A stretch of DNA of 13,860 bases from Asterionellopsis glacialis (lineage: Eukaryota > Bacillariophyta > Plagiogrammaphyceae > Rhaphoneidales > Asterionellopsidaceae): NCBI GenBank assembly GCA_014885115.2, contig WKLE02006061.1:1-13860 (forward strand), written 5' to 3'. Below the pieces are notes generated by a model. The model was given only the letters and a program-made list of their open reading frames with translations. It was not told the origin of the DNA and searched no databases. The translations under genes were made by a program, and so were the position numbers. How positions within the stretch are numbered: the first letter of the stretch is position 1; the number at the start of each line of letters is the position of its first letter. Below are positions 1 through 9,065 of this stretch, in pieces.

Positions 1-18
1 ACATGGCTTTGTGACCCA

Positions 19-561
19 TCATATCTGTGATCTTTGCATGCATATTTTCCATTTTTTCTTTTCAGGACTTTTGGGAGATGCATTTCGTACGAGTTTAATT
101 GCATCTTCTGATGCACCATATCTGTTACCATAATGAATCAGAGTTTGAGCGTATCTATCTTTTTCTTTGGCTGCCTCGGGGTATACCTGCACAAGAGGAA
201 AGCCTGTAAATAGGCATACCTGTGCATTTATTAGAACATATAACATCAAGAAATTACAGTATTGTCACATAGTGCATGATCTTGACTTCCTTTCTAAGCT
301 CAAGAGCTGATTCAAAAAGTTTCTCTAAATCACGAATGACAGTGAAAGTTCCGATTTGATACAAATATTTGTTTACGTTTCTACAAAATCTAATGCTCAT
401 TGTTTCTCTTTTTGTAAACTTTTTCATACTCGATGACCGCTGATACTGAAAAACTCGAACTCGACCTTTTCAACTACATCATCAAGGGAAATATCCTTCC
501 TATCAATTTGATACTTTTCCTGGTTATCCTTGATTGTATCAATAACAGCTACGTTTCGTAG
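19..561 (-). CDS. three-exon gene of unknown function, 5' end missing
   Basis: No family recognised. On the minus strand three coding-like blocks join with matching phases: exon 561-447 (acceptor CAG before CTACGA), intron 446-325 (122 bases, GTATCA..TTTAG), exon 324-269, intron 268-187 (82 bases, GTGACA..TGCAG), exon 186-19 ending in TGA. Exon 1 leaves one base that completes an AAG codon with exon 2, and the second junction is in phase 0. The joined product is about 112 residues, hydrophilic and helical in composition (RNVAVIDTIKDNQEKYQ at its start, ALELRKEVKIMHY in the middle, EKDRYAQTLIHYGNRYG near the end). No ATG lies in frame in the first exon, and only about 97 bases separate it from the stop of the upstream carrier gene, so the start is unresolved. 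It could be a real small gene with a short first exon, or the surviving 3' part of a broken gene. The splice model is my inference; the open blocks are seen directly. Confidence 0.42.
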
Positions 562-658
562 CTGGACTAATTAATAAATACACAATAGCTGGAACCTCGA
601 TCTGCCGGTGATTATTGCGAACCAGTTTTCACAGAACAAGGAAACATACATTTTACGT

Positions 659-1684
659 CTATGTTGTAAATTTCTTTCCATACTCAAAGGCTACAAATCC
701 AATGGCGCTTGGAATAAATGCAAACAGTGTTGGTCTAAGAGCTGGAGCAGTCACCATAAACTTTTCTAAAGTTGTGGATACTCCTCTTACTGCAGAAGCA
801 TTCGTTGTGTTTGGTTCAGATGTAATCCCTAACCACTGTTCCAAGTAATGGCTTGTGACATGTTGAATCTGTCCTGCTAGTCCCCCTGCTAAACCAAATG
901 ACAAAAGGTATCCCTCACCGTAGTACTGAGCTCCGTCATCTGTGATCTGCTTTAGCGAGGCACGCTTGAGTCCCTCGTAAGAACTAAACAAGAGTGCATG
1001 TGCGCAAGAGTGATGCAACACATTAGCTGGTAACAATCGGAAAATATTTGCAGTACCTCCTGTAACTTCCATACATGTGGATGCGATACCATGAATAGAT
1101 CCTGCCACAAAGCCAGCTCCAAAGTGTGTAGGCAATGTTGCCCTAGCAAATTCATCTGCTTCGGTGCTTTGAATTTCTTCTTCCTCATCCACACCTTGAT
1201 ATCTTGTTTTTTGTTCCACTTTTCTCCCCATATCTTCTGGAATTGGTGCAAATTTGGTAACGATGTATCCATAAGATTCAAAGACAGCAGCACCAAGAAA
1301 AGTATTCTTCAACAAATTTCCAGTAAAGGCTTTGACGCGAGGTATCCACTTGCTTTGAGGTGAATGCAAATTTTGCTTCTGCCCTTGTCCGCCTTGAGTA
1401 TTATCTTCTACTACTGCTGATGACCATAAATCAATCCCAGTGGACATGCGATCTGTAACTTTAGCTACTCTACGTAAAGGCAATCGTCTCCGAAACACTG
1501 CACGACGTGGTATACTGCCAATCGGAGATCGTACTACCGAACGTCCCAAAGATCGTGCCGCTCCTCTTGCAACTCCAGCTGCTTCGGCTGAAGCATTATG
1601 CTTATGGTCATCTTCGTGGTCTACTTGATCTGGTATTGGTGTCATCTCTTCATCTTGTTGTTCCTCATCCCTTGATGCCTTCAT
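659..1684 (-). CDS. divergent mitochondrial-carrier-like membrane protein
   Basis: A 341-residue single-exon protein from the ATG at 1684. The frame stays open to a GTG at 1723, but GTG is not an expected start in a nuclear gene. The first ~110 residues are hydrophilic: an acidic stretch (DEEQQDEEM), then an Arg-rich stretch (RRAVFRRRLPLRR) that could act as a targeting region. Five hydrophobic segments follow, near residues 125-142, 187-204, 220-237, 261-279 and 314-334. Their pattern resembles the SLC25 repeat: odd helices rich in Gly/Ala (HFGAGFVAGSIHG, SFGLAGGLAGQIQH) and even helices ending in aromatic-Glu-Gly/Tyr-Lys motifs (LLFSSYEGLKR, GFVAFEYGKKF, VFESYGYI). The canonical P-x-[DE]-x-x-[KR] signatures are absent and the first helix of repeat 1 is not visible, so substrate and orientation cannot be inferred. 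It may be a non-canonical carrier in the mitochondrial or another organelle membrane, or an unrelated membrane protein with a similar pattern. It is divergently arranged with the amine oxidase gene. Confidence 0.6.
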   Translation of the reverse strand: MKASRDEEQQDEEMTPIPDQVDHEDDHKHNASAEAAGVARGAARSLGRSVVRSPIGSIPRRAVFRRRLPLRRVAKVTDRMSTGIDLWSSAVVEDNTQGGQGQKQNLHSPQSKWIPRVKAFTGNLLKNTFLGAAVFESYGYIVTKFAPIPEDMGRKVEQKTRYQGVDEEEEIQSTEADEFARATLPTHFGAGFVAGSIHGIASTCMEVTGGTANIFRLLPANVLHHSCAHALLFSSYEGLKRASLKQITDDGAQYYGEGYLLSFGLAGGLAGQIQHVTSHYLEQWLGITSEPNTTNASAVRGVSTTLEKFMVTAPALRPTLFAFIPSAIGFVAFEYGKKFTT

Positions 1685-2187
1685 TGGATTCTTTTTCGTA
1701 CACCTCACATTTTTTGTGAACACTTGTATCCTCTGACTTTTCTAGAGCCGGCACATCAATCACATACGGTACCGTTACCGTCTGTCTGCAAAATATATTT
1801 TATTGAAAAAAAATTCAGGATTCCATTTTCAGCCCAGACATATTTAGTAGATAGTCTAGAGAGAGTACCGGGTAGGTCCTCTACCTACCGGTACCTGGTA
1901 GGTCATAGACTAGAGACTAATCCTACCAAGTACCGGTAGTCTTGCGTGTCCTGAGTCCTCCAAACTTATTCGCCTTCCAGCACATCATCATCCGTCGTGG
2001 TCTAGACGCATTGGATTGAAAGCGAAAAAGCCGCAGTACTGTAGTCTTTGTAGGATCATCGATTGTTGAGAGAGTTCTCTTTCGATTTTGACATTCAGGG
2101 TCCTAGTCTCTTACGATCTGGCCTCAACTTTGTCAACTTTCCTCATTTGAACACAGTTTTGTTGTCCACCGTAGCTATTTTGTGAAC
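1685..2187. promoter_or_regulatory. divergent intergenic promoter region
   Basis: About 500 bases lie between the start of the carrier-like gene (minus) and the start of the amine oxidase gene (plus), so both promoters must be here. An AT-rich stretch with TATATTTTATTG lies near 1794-1805, followed by an A run. A cluster of GTACCGG/CCTACC palindromes occupies about 1865-1940. No initiator or TATA element can be assigned with certainty. No coding potential was seen. Confidence 0.5.
1865..1938. repeat. cluster of GGTACC-type palindromic motifs
   Basis: The cluster contains GTACCGGGTAGG, CTACCGGTACCTGGTAGG and AGTACCGGTAG. GGTAGGT (1871-1877) and ACCTACC (1883-1889) form perfect 7-base inverted arms around a 5-base loop. 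It belongs to the same motif family seen at 3738-3815, 4150-4300, 9066-9160 and 9260-9346. Confidence 0.7.
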
Positions 2188-3582
2188 ATGACTGTCCAAG
2201 ATGTCATCGTTATTGGTGCAGGATGGTCTGGTATTAGTGCAGCTGTATCATTGAAAATTCGTGGTTGCTCCAAGTTCAAGATTCTTGAAGCCCGTGATCG
2301 TATTGGAGGGAGGAGTCACACAAGCTGCATGTCAACATCTGCATATGGGGATATCCCTATTGATTTAGGTAGTGCAGAAATTCATGGCAGAATAAAAAAT
2401 CCAATAAAGAAACTTGCTGAAGACCTCAAAGTTCCTCATGCTCTGATGCCTGATACGTACAGCAACACGATTGCACAAGATATAGATGGGGAAATTGTTG
2501 ACCAGAACACATTAAAGAAATTGGAATCATCATTTATGTCGTACATGAGGAGGCGACAAGACGATGACGATAAGGATACCACGCTTCAACAAGGGCTTGA
2601 AGATTTTCTCAAGTTGCATAATATTCCCACAGGTCACCGTGATCATTTAAGGTTGCAATACATACTCGACACGCATATATGCGCAGAATATGCAGCGTCT
2701 CTTGATGAGATGTCTTTGTTTTGGTGGGATGAGGATGAGGAGTTCAAGGGAACTGATTCCTTTATGGGAGTTCCAGATGGAGGGTACAGTAAGCTGATTG
2801 AAAGATTTGCAGAGCCAATCATGTCGCACGTTCAGCTGCAATGCAAGGTTACGAACATAGAGTACGGAAAGGGTGGCAATGCGAAGGTTACCTATGTCGA
2901 TATGTCTGATGTTTCGGGTGCAGCTGAAAAAGAAATCTTTGGTAAACATGTATTGGTAACTCTCCCTTTGGGTGTCCTAAAAGCTGGTACAGTTAAGTTT
3001 TCACCACCCTTACCAAAGCCCAAGGTTAAGGCCATTCAAAAAATGGGTAATGGTCTCATGAACAAGTGCGTCCTATATTGGGACGATATGAAAGAAGACG
3101 ACATCTTTTGGCCCAAGGACAAGATTTGGATATCCAGGATTGCTGAAATTAGTGATCAAGGGAAGTTTACAGATTTTCACAGTGGTTACCCGCTGAATGG
3201 TGGACTCCCTCTATTGGTTGGCTTTGTCTATGGTGCACGTGCTTTTTCTATGGAAAAGCTTTCAGATGATGAAATGGTTGCTGAAGCCCTTGCATCTCTT
3301 CGAATAATGTTTGGTGAAGACAAGGTCCCAGAACCAACCAAAGCTGTTGTAACTAGATGGGGTTTGGATGAATTTGCGTTGGGAGGCTATTCATTTCAAA
3401 AACTTGGATCAACTCCCAAAAACAGAAAAGACTTGGAAAAAAATGTGAAAGGACAATTGTGGTTCGCTGGTGAAGCGACACATTCATTATATCCATCAAC
3501 GACTCATGGTGCTTTGTTGAGTGGCGAAAAGGCAGCAGCGGATATCTGGGATGAAATGACAATTGCTGAATTCGAAAATTAG
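2188..3582 (+). CDS. FAD-dependent amine oxidase, polyamine oxidase type
   Basis: A 464-residue intronless flavoprotein, about the usual length for this family, which oxidises the secondary amino groups of polyamines with release of hydrogen peroxide and an aldehyde. The N-terminal FAD-binding fold shows G-x-G-x-x-G (GAGWSG, residues 10-15), the ribose-binding Glu (E34) and the RxGGR motif (RDRIGGR, 36-42). The usual D-L-G-x-x-W-I-H-G motif appears as DLGSAEIHG (59-67), with Glu in place of the usual Trp. Further family landmarks are VPDGGYSKLIERFA, LVTLPLGVLKAGTVKFSPPLP, GNGLMNKCVLYW (containing the Lys that in this family sits near the flavin N5), and the C-terminal FAD-binding block LWFAGEATHSLYPSTTHGA. 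ATG 2188 is preferred over an in-frame GTG six bases upstream. No signal peptide and no C-terminal SKL-type peroxisomal signal are visible (it ends EFEN), so a cytosolic location is likely. A lysine-specific demethylase is unlikely because SWIRM and tower domains are missing. Exact substrate (spermine, spermidine, acetylated forms) is not determinable. Confidence 0.9.
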   Translation: MTVQDVIVIGAGWSGISAAVSLKIRGCSKFKILEARDRIGGRSHTSCMSTSAYGDIPIDLGSAEIHGRIKNPIKKLAEDLKVPHALMPDTYSNTIAQDIDGEIVDQNTLKKLESSFMSYMRRRQDDDDKDTTLQQGLEDFLKLHNIPTGHRDHLRLQYILDTHICAEYAASLDEMSLFWWDEDEEFKGTDSFMGVPDGGYSKLIERFAEPIMSHVQLQCKVTNIEYGKGGNAKVTYVDMSDVSGAAEKEIFGKHVLVTLPLGVLKAGTVKFSPPLPKPKVKAIQKMGNGLMNKCVLYWDDMKEDDIFWPKDKIWISRIAEISDQGKFTDFHSGYPLNGGLPLLVGFVYGARAFSMEKLSDDEMVAEALASLRIMFGEDKVPEPTKAVVTRWGLDEFALGGYSFQKLGSTPKNRKDLEKNVKGQLWFAGEATHSLYPSTTHGALLSGEKAAADIWDEMTIAEFEN

Positions 3583-3737
3583 ATAAAGTCCTATCAGAGG
3601 ATCTTAAACTTTTTCAAAATATACAGACGTCTTGTCGTGTGTATGTGGTGTTTCTGCAACTAATGTTGTATTTTCCTGGGTGATCTCAATGTTGTGTTTA
3701 TTTTTTATGCCGATTTGCAACCAGTGTGGTTCTTTGG

Positions 3738-3815
3738 TGTACAGGTATTAAATATGTACTGGGTAGGATTTAGATCTATTGCATACAGGTACCCGGGCTA
3801 CCAGAGGTACTTTAG
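3738..3815. repeat. GTACC-type repeat copy
   Basis: Contains ACAGGTATTAAATATGTACT, TACAGGTACCCGGG and CTACCAGAGGTAC. The CAGGTATTAAATA core is shared with the copy at 9135-9147. Confidence 0.6.
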
Positions 3816-3925
3816 GCCTACGATATTGTTGAACGGACTCACTCTCTACGTACAGTCGAACTCGTAGGTAAGATTTCGAAATTTTAAAAACTCCAAATAA
3901 TTATGATGTTGTTTGGTAGTTCACA

Positions 3926-3946
3926 AATTATTTGCTGCAAATAATT
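3926..3946. repeat. perfect AT-rich hairpin
   Basis: AATTATTTG (3926-3934) and CAAATAATT (3938-3946) are perfect 9-base inverted arms around the loop CTG. The right-arm sequence CAAATAATTAT occurs again just upstream at 3894-3904. It may be a folded 3' UTR element or a fragment of a small inverted-repeat element. Confidence 0.6.
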
Positions 3947-4149
3947 ATATTCACACATAATAAAGTTGTCTTAAAAACATTATTCGTGAATGAATAATAT
4001 GCGTGATATTATATACTTATGTAGATCTGTTTATTGTATGTGACTCGTAGGGACAGATACACGACACAAAGCCGACGAGAGAACGTGTCTGTTCATCCGA
4101 AAAATCGAAAGTCCCACCCACGCACTCAAAAAAAGAGAATATCATATTA

Positions 4150-4300
4150 CAGTACCAGGTATGTATGTAGGACGTACCGGTATTAATACCTGGTAGAGCT
4201 TCACCCTGAGAACTAACGTACCTGGTACATGAGAGTGGAGAACTGTTTTCCAGACTTACCAGGTACCAGGTATAATACATGGTACCGTACTTGGCAGGGT
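4150..4300. repeat. dense cluster of TACCAGGTAC palindromes
   Basis: At least six copies or half copies are present, for example AGTACCAGGTAT, CGTACCGGTATT, ATACCTGGTAG, CGTACCTGGTACAT and TTACCAGGTACCAGGTAT. TACCAGGTAT (4153-4162) and ATACCTGGTA (4186-4195) are a perfect 10-base inverted pair around a 23-base loop. The cluster sits 280-430 bases upstream of the phosphatase ATG. Confidence 0.75.
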
Positions 4301-4583
4301 GGCGGGTGGGAGGCACGAACTTCGAAACAACCAAGGGAGAGCAAGATACCAAAACGTGGTATGCTCCAACAAGTGACAACACGACTAACCGATCAAGAAA
4401 GTCAAACGAAACACCTACATACCGATCAGACGGAAACTTTTTGTTCCTAATAGCGGTGGAGGTCGTTACATCGAAGTTGAAATAAATAGCCTGTGAATTC
4501 TCTACTAGATTTTGATCAAAGAGTGGTGAAGAGTGTCATCGTCGAGTGAAGAAGGTACAGAAAGGTGAAGAACTAAGAAAGGC

Positions 4584-6380
4584 ATGTTGCCAGGAAGAAT
4601 AATGAGATACATCAGCGGGAGAGAAAGGAACATGGTTGGCACTGTATTTTTCCTGTTGGGGTTCTTGTTGCCATCATTAACAACGGGATCGTCTATATGC
4701 AGTATAAAGCACGTTCATTTGGCAGTGGGGAAGAATGCTTCGACTAGTATGACGATCTCGTTTGCAGCTATTCCCAACAATAGAAATAATGGTTGGCCCG
4801 ATCAAGTGATTCCGAAAGCTGTCATCGACATTGGCCGCCGTCCGCATCATTTAAAAAGAAACATTATTGGAAAGCGACCACCCAACAATTACCAACATAC
4901 AGATTGTATGCGAAATCAATCCTACACATCTCCATATTACTACCACGTCAATATTGATGACCTTGAGCCTGATACGGAGTATTACTATCAGGCATCCGTG
5001 GCATATGTTCTTGATGAAAACCAGCACAGTCAAACAGCATCTTCCAATTCACAGTCGGAAGATATTCGTCTGAGGAGGCGCCTGCAGGAGCAACAAGGAA
5101 CGTATCTCTGCTCCACCAGACCACCTGTAAGGAAGTTTCGAACGGCGCCTTCACCAAACACCAACTCCCCTGTTACCTTGGCTCTATTGGGAGATTTGGG
5201 AAGAACAGGTGCTGCAGTTGATACAATTCAACATCTATACGATGACCGTCATAACTATTCTACCGTTGTTTTACTAGGGGACATTGCGTACACCGACAAC
5301 AAGCATCACTTTCAATTTCAATGGGATGAATGGTTTGATTTATTTGACAAGTATCCTACGATGGAATCAACCCCGTTACAAGTAATTCCAGGTAACCATG
5401 ATATTGAATTGATGCCAAATAAGGGAGGACAGGTCTTTCTTGCGTATGAATCACGCTTTCTCATGCCACAAGTCAAACCGGCCGAAACAACCATGTACCC
5501 CAATGTCACGGAATTTGTGAGTTTATTTGTTTGTTTGCTTTTAATTAAGGAAAAATGCAACGCATGACATAACTGATGGAACAATTTTGACAGTCATTTT
5601 CTCACTTTGAATGTTGTCTTGGTCTCTTTCAATTCTTCTATCATAGAACATGGCTAATGTGCCCTATCCTATTGGACACGATTACGGTAACTCATTTTAT
5701 TCCTTTACCTATGGTCCTGCATATATCATTGTTCTCAATAGTTATGCATCAGTGGATCCTGGATCAAAGCAATATGAGTGGTTGGTCAAAGAGTTGGAAG
5801 GAGTTGATCGAACAGTGACACCATGGTTACTTTGTATGATTCATTGCCCATTATACAATACATTTCACCATCATTACAGAGATATTCAGCTAGTCAAGGG
5901 ACGTGAATATTTGGAGCCTCTGTTTTATTCTTATCGAGTAAATGGTGTATTTTCTGGGCATGTTCATGCCTATCAACGAACAAGGAATGTGTACAAGGAT
6001 AAAGTTGATCGCCTAGGTCCCATGCACGTTATTGTTGGAGAAGGTGGCAAAACAATCAACACGGAAGCTCGGTCAGTACAGCCCGAAGAGTGGATTGCCG
6101 TTCGTGATGAAACTGCTTATGGCTATGGACAGCTCATTCTCCGTAAGTGTTCTCAATTTCTCCTGCAATTATTATATGTCTTTCAGTTTTCTTATATATA
6201 CAATTTTTGCTTTATTGACTTTCTTTTCCTTCAGACAATAAAACTACAGCTGAATGGAGATGGATTCATACCAAAGTGGGTGAACAAAATTATAATTGGT
6301 TCCTTGATTCGAACAAGACAGAACCTGCTGTTGAAACCGACGTAATTTTCTTAGAAAACCAGCTGTATCTTTCAGAATAG
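4584..6380 (+). CDS. secreted purple acid phosphatase (three exons)
   Basis: Exons 4584-5516, 5647-6142 and 6235-6380 join in frame (phase 0, then phase 1) to a 524-residue protein. The introns are 130 bases (GTGAGT..CATAG) and 92 bases (GTAAGT..TTCAG). Purple acid phosphatases are binuclear Fe-metal esterases that release phosphate from organic esters. All five metal-binding blocks are present: GDLG (D204), GDIAY (D233, Y236), GNHD (N271; many plant relatives have GNHE), MIHCPLY (H377) and GHVHAYQR (H416, H418). An N-terminal fibronectin-III-like domain spans about 40-190. A hydrophobic stretch, VGTVFFLLGFLLPSL, at about 18-32 suggests a signal peptide, so the product is likely secreted or bound for the vacuole or cell surface; Met7 or Met17 are alternative starts that would shorten the leader. 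Several N-x-S/T sequons (KNAS, RNQS, PNVT, SNKT) fit passage through the ER. The C-terminus contains the family's AEWRW motif and ends QLYLSE. A role in phosphate scavenging is inferred; no clear phosphate-response site was identified upstream. Confidence 0.92.
5517..5646 (+). other. intron 1 of the phosphatase gene
   Basis: Donor GTGAGT directly after the TTT codon and acceptor TCATAG before AAC. Splicing links ..NVTEF to NMANVPYPIGHDYGN.. in phase 0 and restores the conserved spacing between the GNHD block and the next domain. The unspliced frame runs into TGA at 5565-5567. Confidence 0.88.
6143..6234 (+). other. intron 2 of the phosphatase gene
   Basis: Donor GTAAGT and acceptor CTTCAG after a T-rich tract. 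It interrupts a CAC codon after its first base, and splicing restores the family's C-terminal AEWRWIHTKVG segment. Confidence 0.9.
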
Positions 6381-7309
6381 AAATAAGAACTAACACTTTC
6401 AAATAGCTGATGCCATTAATTCTTTTTTTTAAAATACCATTTCAATTGAAGAGTGGTGGTGTTCGGCTAGGCGGACCATGATATTCAAATGGCCATTCCG
6501 CTCTTTGTATCGTCCATTTTCAAACACTCCGGCACCAATCTTCGTCCGGGCAAAACACTAAAGTAATGCAAGTTTCCTCTTCTTTTCTCCCTGGTCTCTA
6601 CCAGAGAGTTGTCTTTTAGGAGGTCAATATTTCATTGGAAAACACAGCAGTGCTACCCGACTTTACATAAAATGTTTTTGCGCAGTCGCGTGGTGAGATA
6701 AGCAAAGATTGAGCTATGAAAATGAACGAAAGTCAACATTTGTATTGAAACACTGATAACGTTGAAGCTCAAAAAGCTATTATGAGCTAGACTTTCAGGG
6801 GAGGGCATGAATCTGCACTTTCTAAATTTTTTTGCACTTGACCAACCAAAATCCATCATTTCAATTTCATAAAAATTCTATTTGTTGTTCAAGGCACGGC
6901 AACTTTCTCACTAAAATATCTTTCAAGAAAGGAAAGCAGCCTAACACAAAGTAAGTGTTCCTTTATTTGAAAACAAAATTATTGAACATAAATAACTCCT
7001 GCTCTGTATTGATTCCTACTTACTTCTACTGTGACACTATTTCATCACCGGGTCTAGTCTGACTCTCTCTATGAAACTTTGCCGGTCTAAGCACCAATGA
7101 TTCAATATAAAATGCTACAACGGGAAAAACAATATTGAAAACCAACACAATGGGGTCGAAGTTTCAGTATGACTACATCGTCAATTAATTTTTAATCATT
7201 TATTTAACTTGCAAATAATACATATTCATTATGTTGCAGCAAATCACATCTCTCACATTTCGCTTTCTTTGAAATCCTTCTTGGAGAACACCTGTTCACA
7301 TGTGTATTA
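6381..7309. other. convergent intergenic spacer, no gene seen
   Basis: The spacer lies between two convergent genes (phosphatase plus, ankyrin protein minus), so both transcripts end here. A T/A run is at 6421-6433 and AT-rich sequence at about 7180-7230. None of the GTACC repeats occurs. A 68-codon minus frame at 6653-6859 lacks any family resemblance and was not accepted. Confidence 0.55.
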
Positions 7310-8614
7310 CTAACGGTTCATATCTGTCATAGTACTTATGCTATCTTCCCCTGATGCATTATTCTTTTCAACTTTCGTAATACTTTTTATGTCAAATGAA
7401 GGTGGAGGAGATCGAGCCAACAACTTTTCAATCCGGTTCTGGACATTATCCAGCAAATCAGTGGTCTCTTTACCTGCGCGACCAACGCTTCGGTTGTCTT
7501 CTTCTTCCTGTTCTAGCAATGTACGCAACAGCTGTTTGCGCATGGCCTGTGCAGATTCGAGTTCTTCTTGTTGAATAGAAAACAACCGCTGCAATTCTTT
7601 TTGATCCTCGTTGATTTCCCTAACTTCTGAAGTCAATTCCTCATTAAATGCTTTCATTCCCTTGACGATAGTGAGTAACATTTCATTATCAGCTTGGGCT
7701 TGCTTTGCTTCTGATCTATACTGTTCGATCATTCTTCCAAAATTGTGGGCAAGCTTCCCACCACCCCTGTTTGCTTCTTCCTTTTGAGCGCTCTTACGCA
7801 CTTTCTCGATTTCTTCTTGGTGCTTTTCCTTCAGTTCTCGGATGGATTTTTGAGAATCTATAACAAGCTTTTTACGTGCTAGACGGCTGTGCTCATTGAG
7901 AACTGTGATGCGTTCTTCGTAGATATTCTTTAACTTTGTCATTTGCTTCTCGTAGTCTTCTGCGATGGCCTGGATCCTTGATTCTTGTGTAGAAGAATCT
8001 GATTCTCTTCCCGTATTCCCCGAACATTTTTCGTCGCGAGTTTCCTCCCTGCTGTTTTGAAGTGATTTCACACTTGTAACTGCAGCATCGGCATATAGTC
8101 CCATTAATTTTGTAGAATACTCTTTTCCCTTTGAGTAATCAATTGGAGTTCTATTCTTTCTGTCCCTGCAGAAAATAGACTCAGGACAGTGCAAGATCAA
8201 CAATTCCAATACGTCCTCATCTTTATTGACCTTGAATGCGAGGTGAAGTGGGGTCATTCCATGATCATCGCCAAGGGATGTCGCGTCTGGATATTGATTG
8301 AGCAAAGTGCGTAGAACAGCTACAGGGGCTTTAAAAATAATGGCAGCATGGAGAGGTAGAAGTTTCCAAAGAATAGATGATTTTGACGCTTCATGTCGCA
8401 CAATCCACGTCCGAACTTCACGAGGGTACGATCTGCAGCGTTCTTGAGCCGAGTCCCAATCACCAGCATCCAATAATTTGTAAAGAACTGATGGATTTGT
8501 ATGTTCGCAAACTATCTCTTCTTCAGTGTCTTGCGGTTGGCTCGGATTTGCTGAGAGCTTGTTGTTTTGAGACTCAGGCTCGTATTCCTCACCCACTTGT
8601 AACTGCGCACTCAT
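7310..8614 (-). CDS. ankyrin-repeat protein with long coiled coil
   Basis: A 434-residue single-exon protein starting at ATG 8614 and ending at TAG. Residues about 40-75 form a helical lead-in (LYKLLDAGDWDSAQERC) typical of diatom ankyrin proteins. Two ankyrin repeats follow: LPLHAAIIFKAPVAVLRTLL (about 86-116) and MTPLHLAFKVNKDEDVLELL (about 120-150), then a partial third (RKNRTPIDYSKG). After a Ser/Glu-rich linker, residues about 210-370 are rich in Glu, Lys, Gln and Leu with heptad-like spacing (EKQMTKLKNIYEERITVL, ELKEKHQEEIEKV), indicating a long coiled coil. The tail (371-434) is polar with a SPPPSF segment. No membrane segment or signal peptide is visible, so a cytosolic or nuclear scaffold that binds protein partners is likely. 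The partner is unknown. Similar ankyrin proteins form large families in diatoms, from general knowledge. Confidence 0.85.
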   Translation of the reverse strand: MSAQLQVGEEYEPESQNNKLSANPSQPQDTEEEIVCEHTNPSVLYKLLDAGDWDSAQERCRSYPREVRTWIVRHEASKSSILWKLLPLHAAIIFKAPVAVLRTLLNQYPDATSLGDDHGMTPLHLAFKVNKDEDVLELLILHCPESIFCRDRKNRTPIDYSKGKEYSTKLMGLYADAAVTSVKSLQNSREETRDEKCSGNTGRESDSSTQESRIQAIAEDYEKQMTKLKNIYEERITVLNEHSRLARKKLVIDSQKSIRELKEKHQEEIEKVRKSAQKEEANRGGGKLAHNFGRMIEQYRSEAKQAQADNEMLLTIVKGMKAFNEELTSEVREINEDQKELQRLFSIQQEELESAQAMRKQLLRTLLEQEEEDNRSVGRAGKETTDLLDNVQNRIEKLLARSPPPSFDIKSITKVEKNNASGEDSISTMTDMNR

Positions 8615-9065
8615 TGTGAAGTTAGAGGCTTTTCAATTTACGTCGGGCTACTGCGAATGTGATCTAATGTCGTGTCGAACGTTCAATCTTTGATGTGCAC
8701 CAATTCAAAGAAGAAGCAAGAGAAAAAAACAAGGGAAGCAAGGAAAAAGAGAAGAATGAGCGAAAGTTCGTACAAGCAGTAGCGAGATGAGTCGGGCTCT
8801 TTGGCGATCAATAATATATTCAGTAACTTGGTATTGAATAATCTAAGTATCAAACAAACAGGTAACCAAATTATCGTTCATACGCTATTTTGAACGAAGT
8901 ATATATCCTATACACTGTTTACTGACAAGTTTTTGTGGTATTTTCAATATTCAATATCGAGAAATCCTTTCTACGCACGAAAACCTAACTCAATGGTTCA
9001 TGTACACAAAGGGATTGTGTACTAAATTTTAGTAAAAAAGATAAAGATGGTAGTTTTCACAAAGA

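Larger units (their letters stand above)
3583..4583. other. intergenic spacer with hairpins and repeats
   Basis: The spacer separates two same-strand genes, so it holds the 3' end of the amine oxidase transcript and the promoter of the phosphatase. AT-rich hairpin sequence lies near 3890-3960 and GTACC-type repeats at 3738-3815 and 4150-4300. The roughly 120 bases before the phosphatase ATG are purine-rich (GTGAAGA-type repeats) and look like 5' UTR. Short open frames here start inside the repeats and look like chance. Confidence 0.6.

Noticed and set aside
1685..1723. N-terminal extension of the carrier-like protein to a GTG at 1723
   Set aside because: GTG is not an expected start in a nuclear eukaryotic gene; the next in-frame ATG at 1684 is used instead.
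4017..4485. Open frames on both strands rich in Tyr/Thr/Trp (such as GTRYNTWYRTW)
   Set aside because: They are translations of the GTACCAGGTAC repeat cluster and have no family resemblance.
2188..6380. Functional operon linking amine oxidase and phosphatase
   Set aside because: Same strand, but separated by 1 kb with repeats and an independent 5' UTR; no shared pathway.
6653..6859. 68-codon minus-strand frame
   Set aside because: No recognisable domain, unbalanced composition, lies between convergent genes without a partner exon, and could arise by chance.
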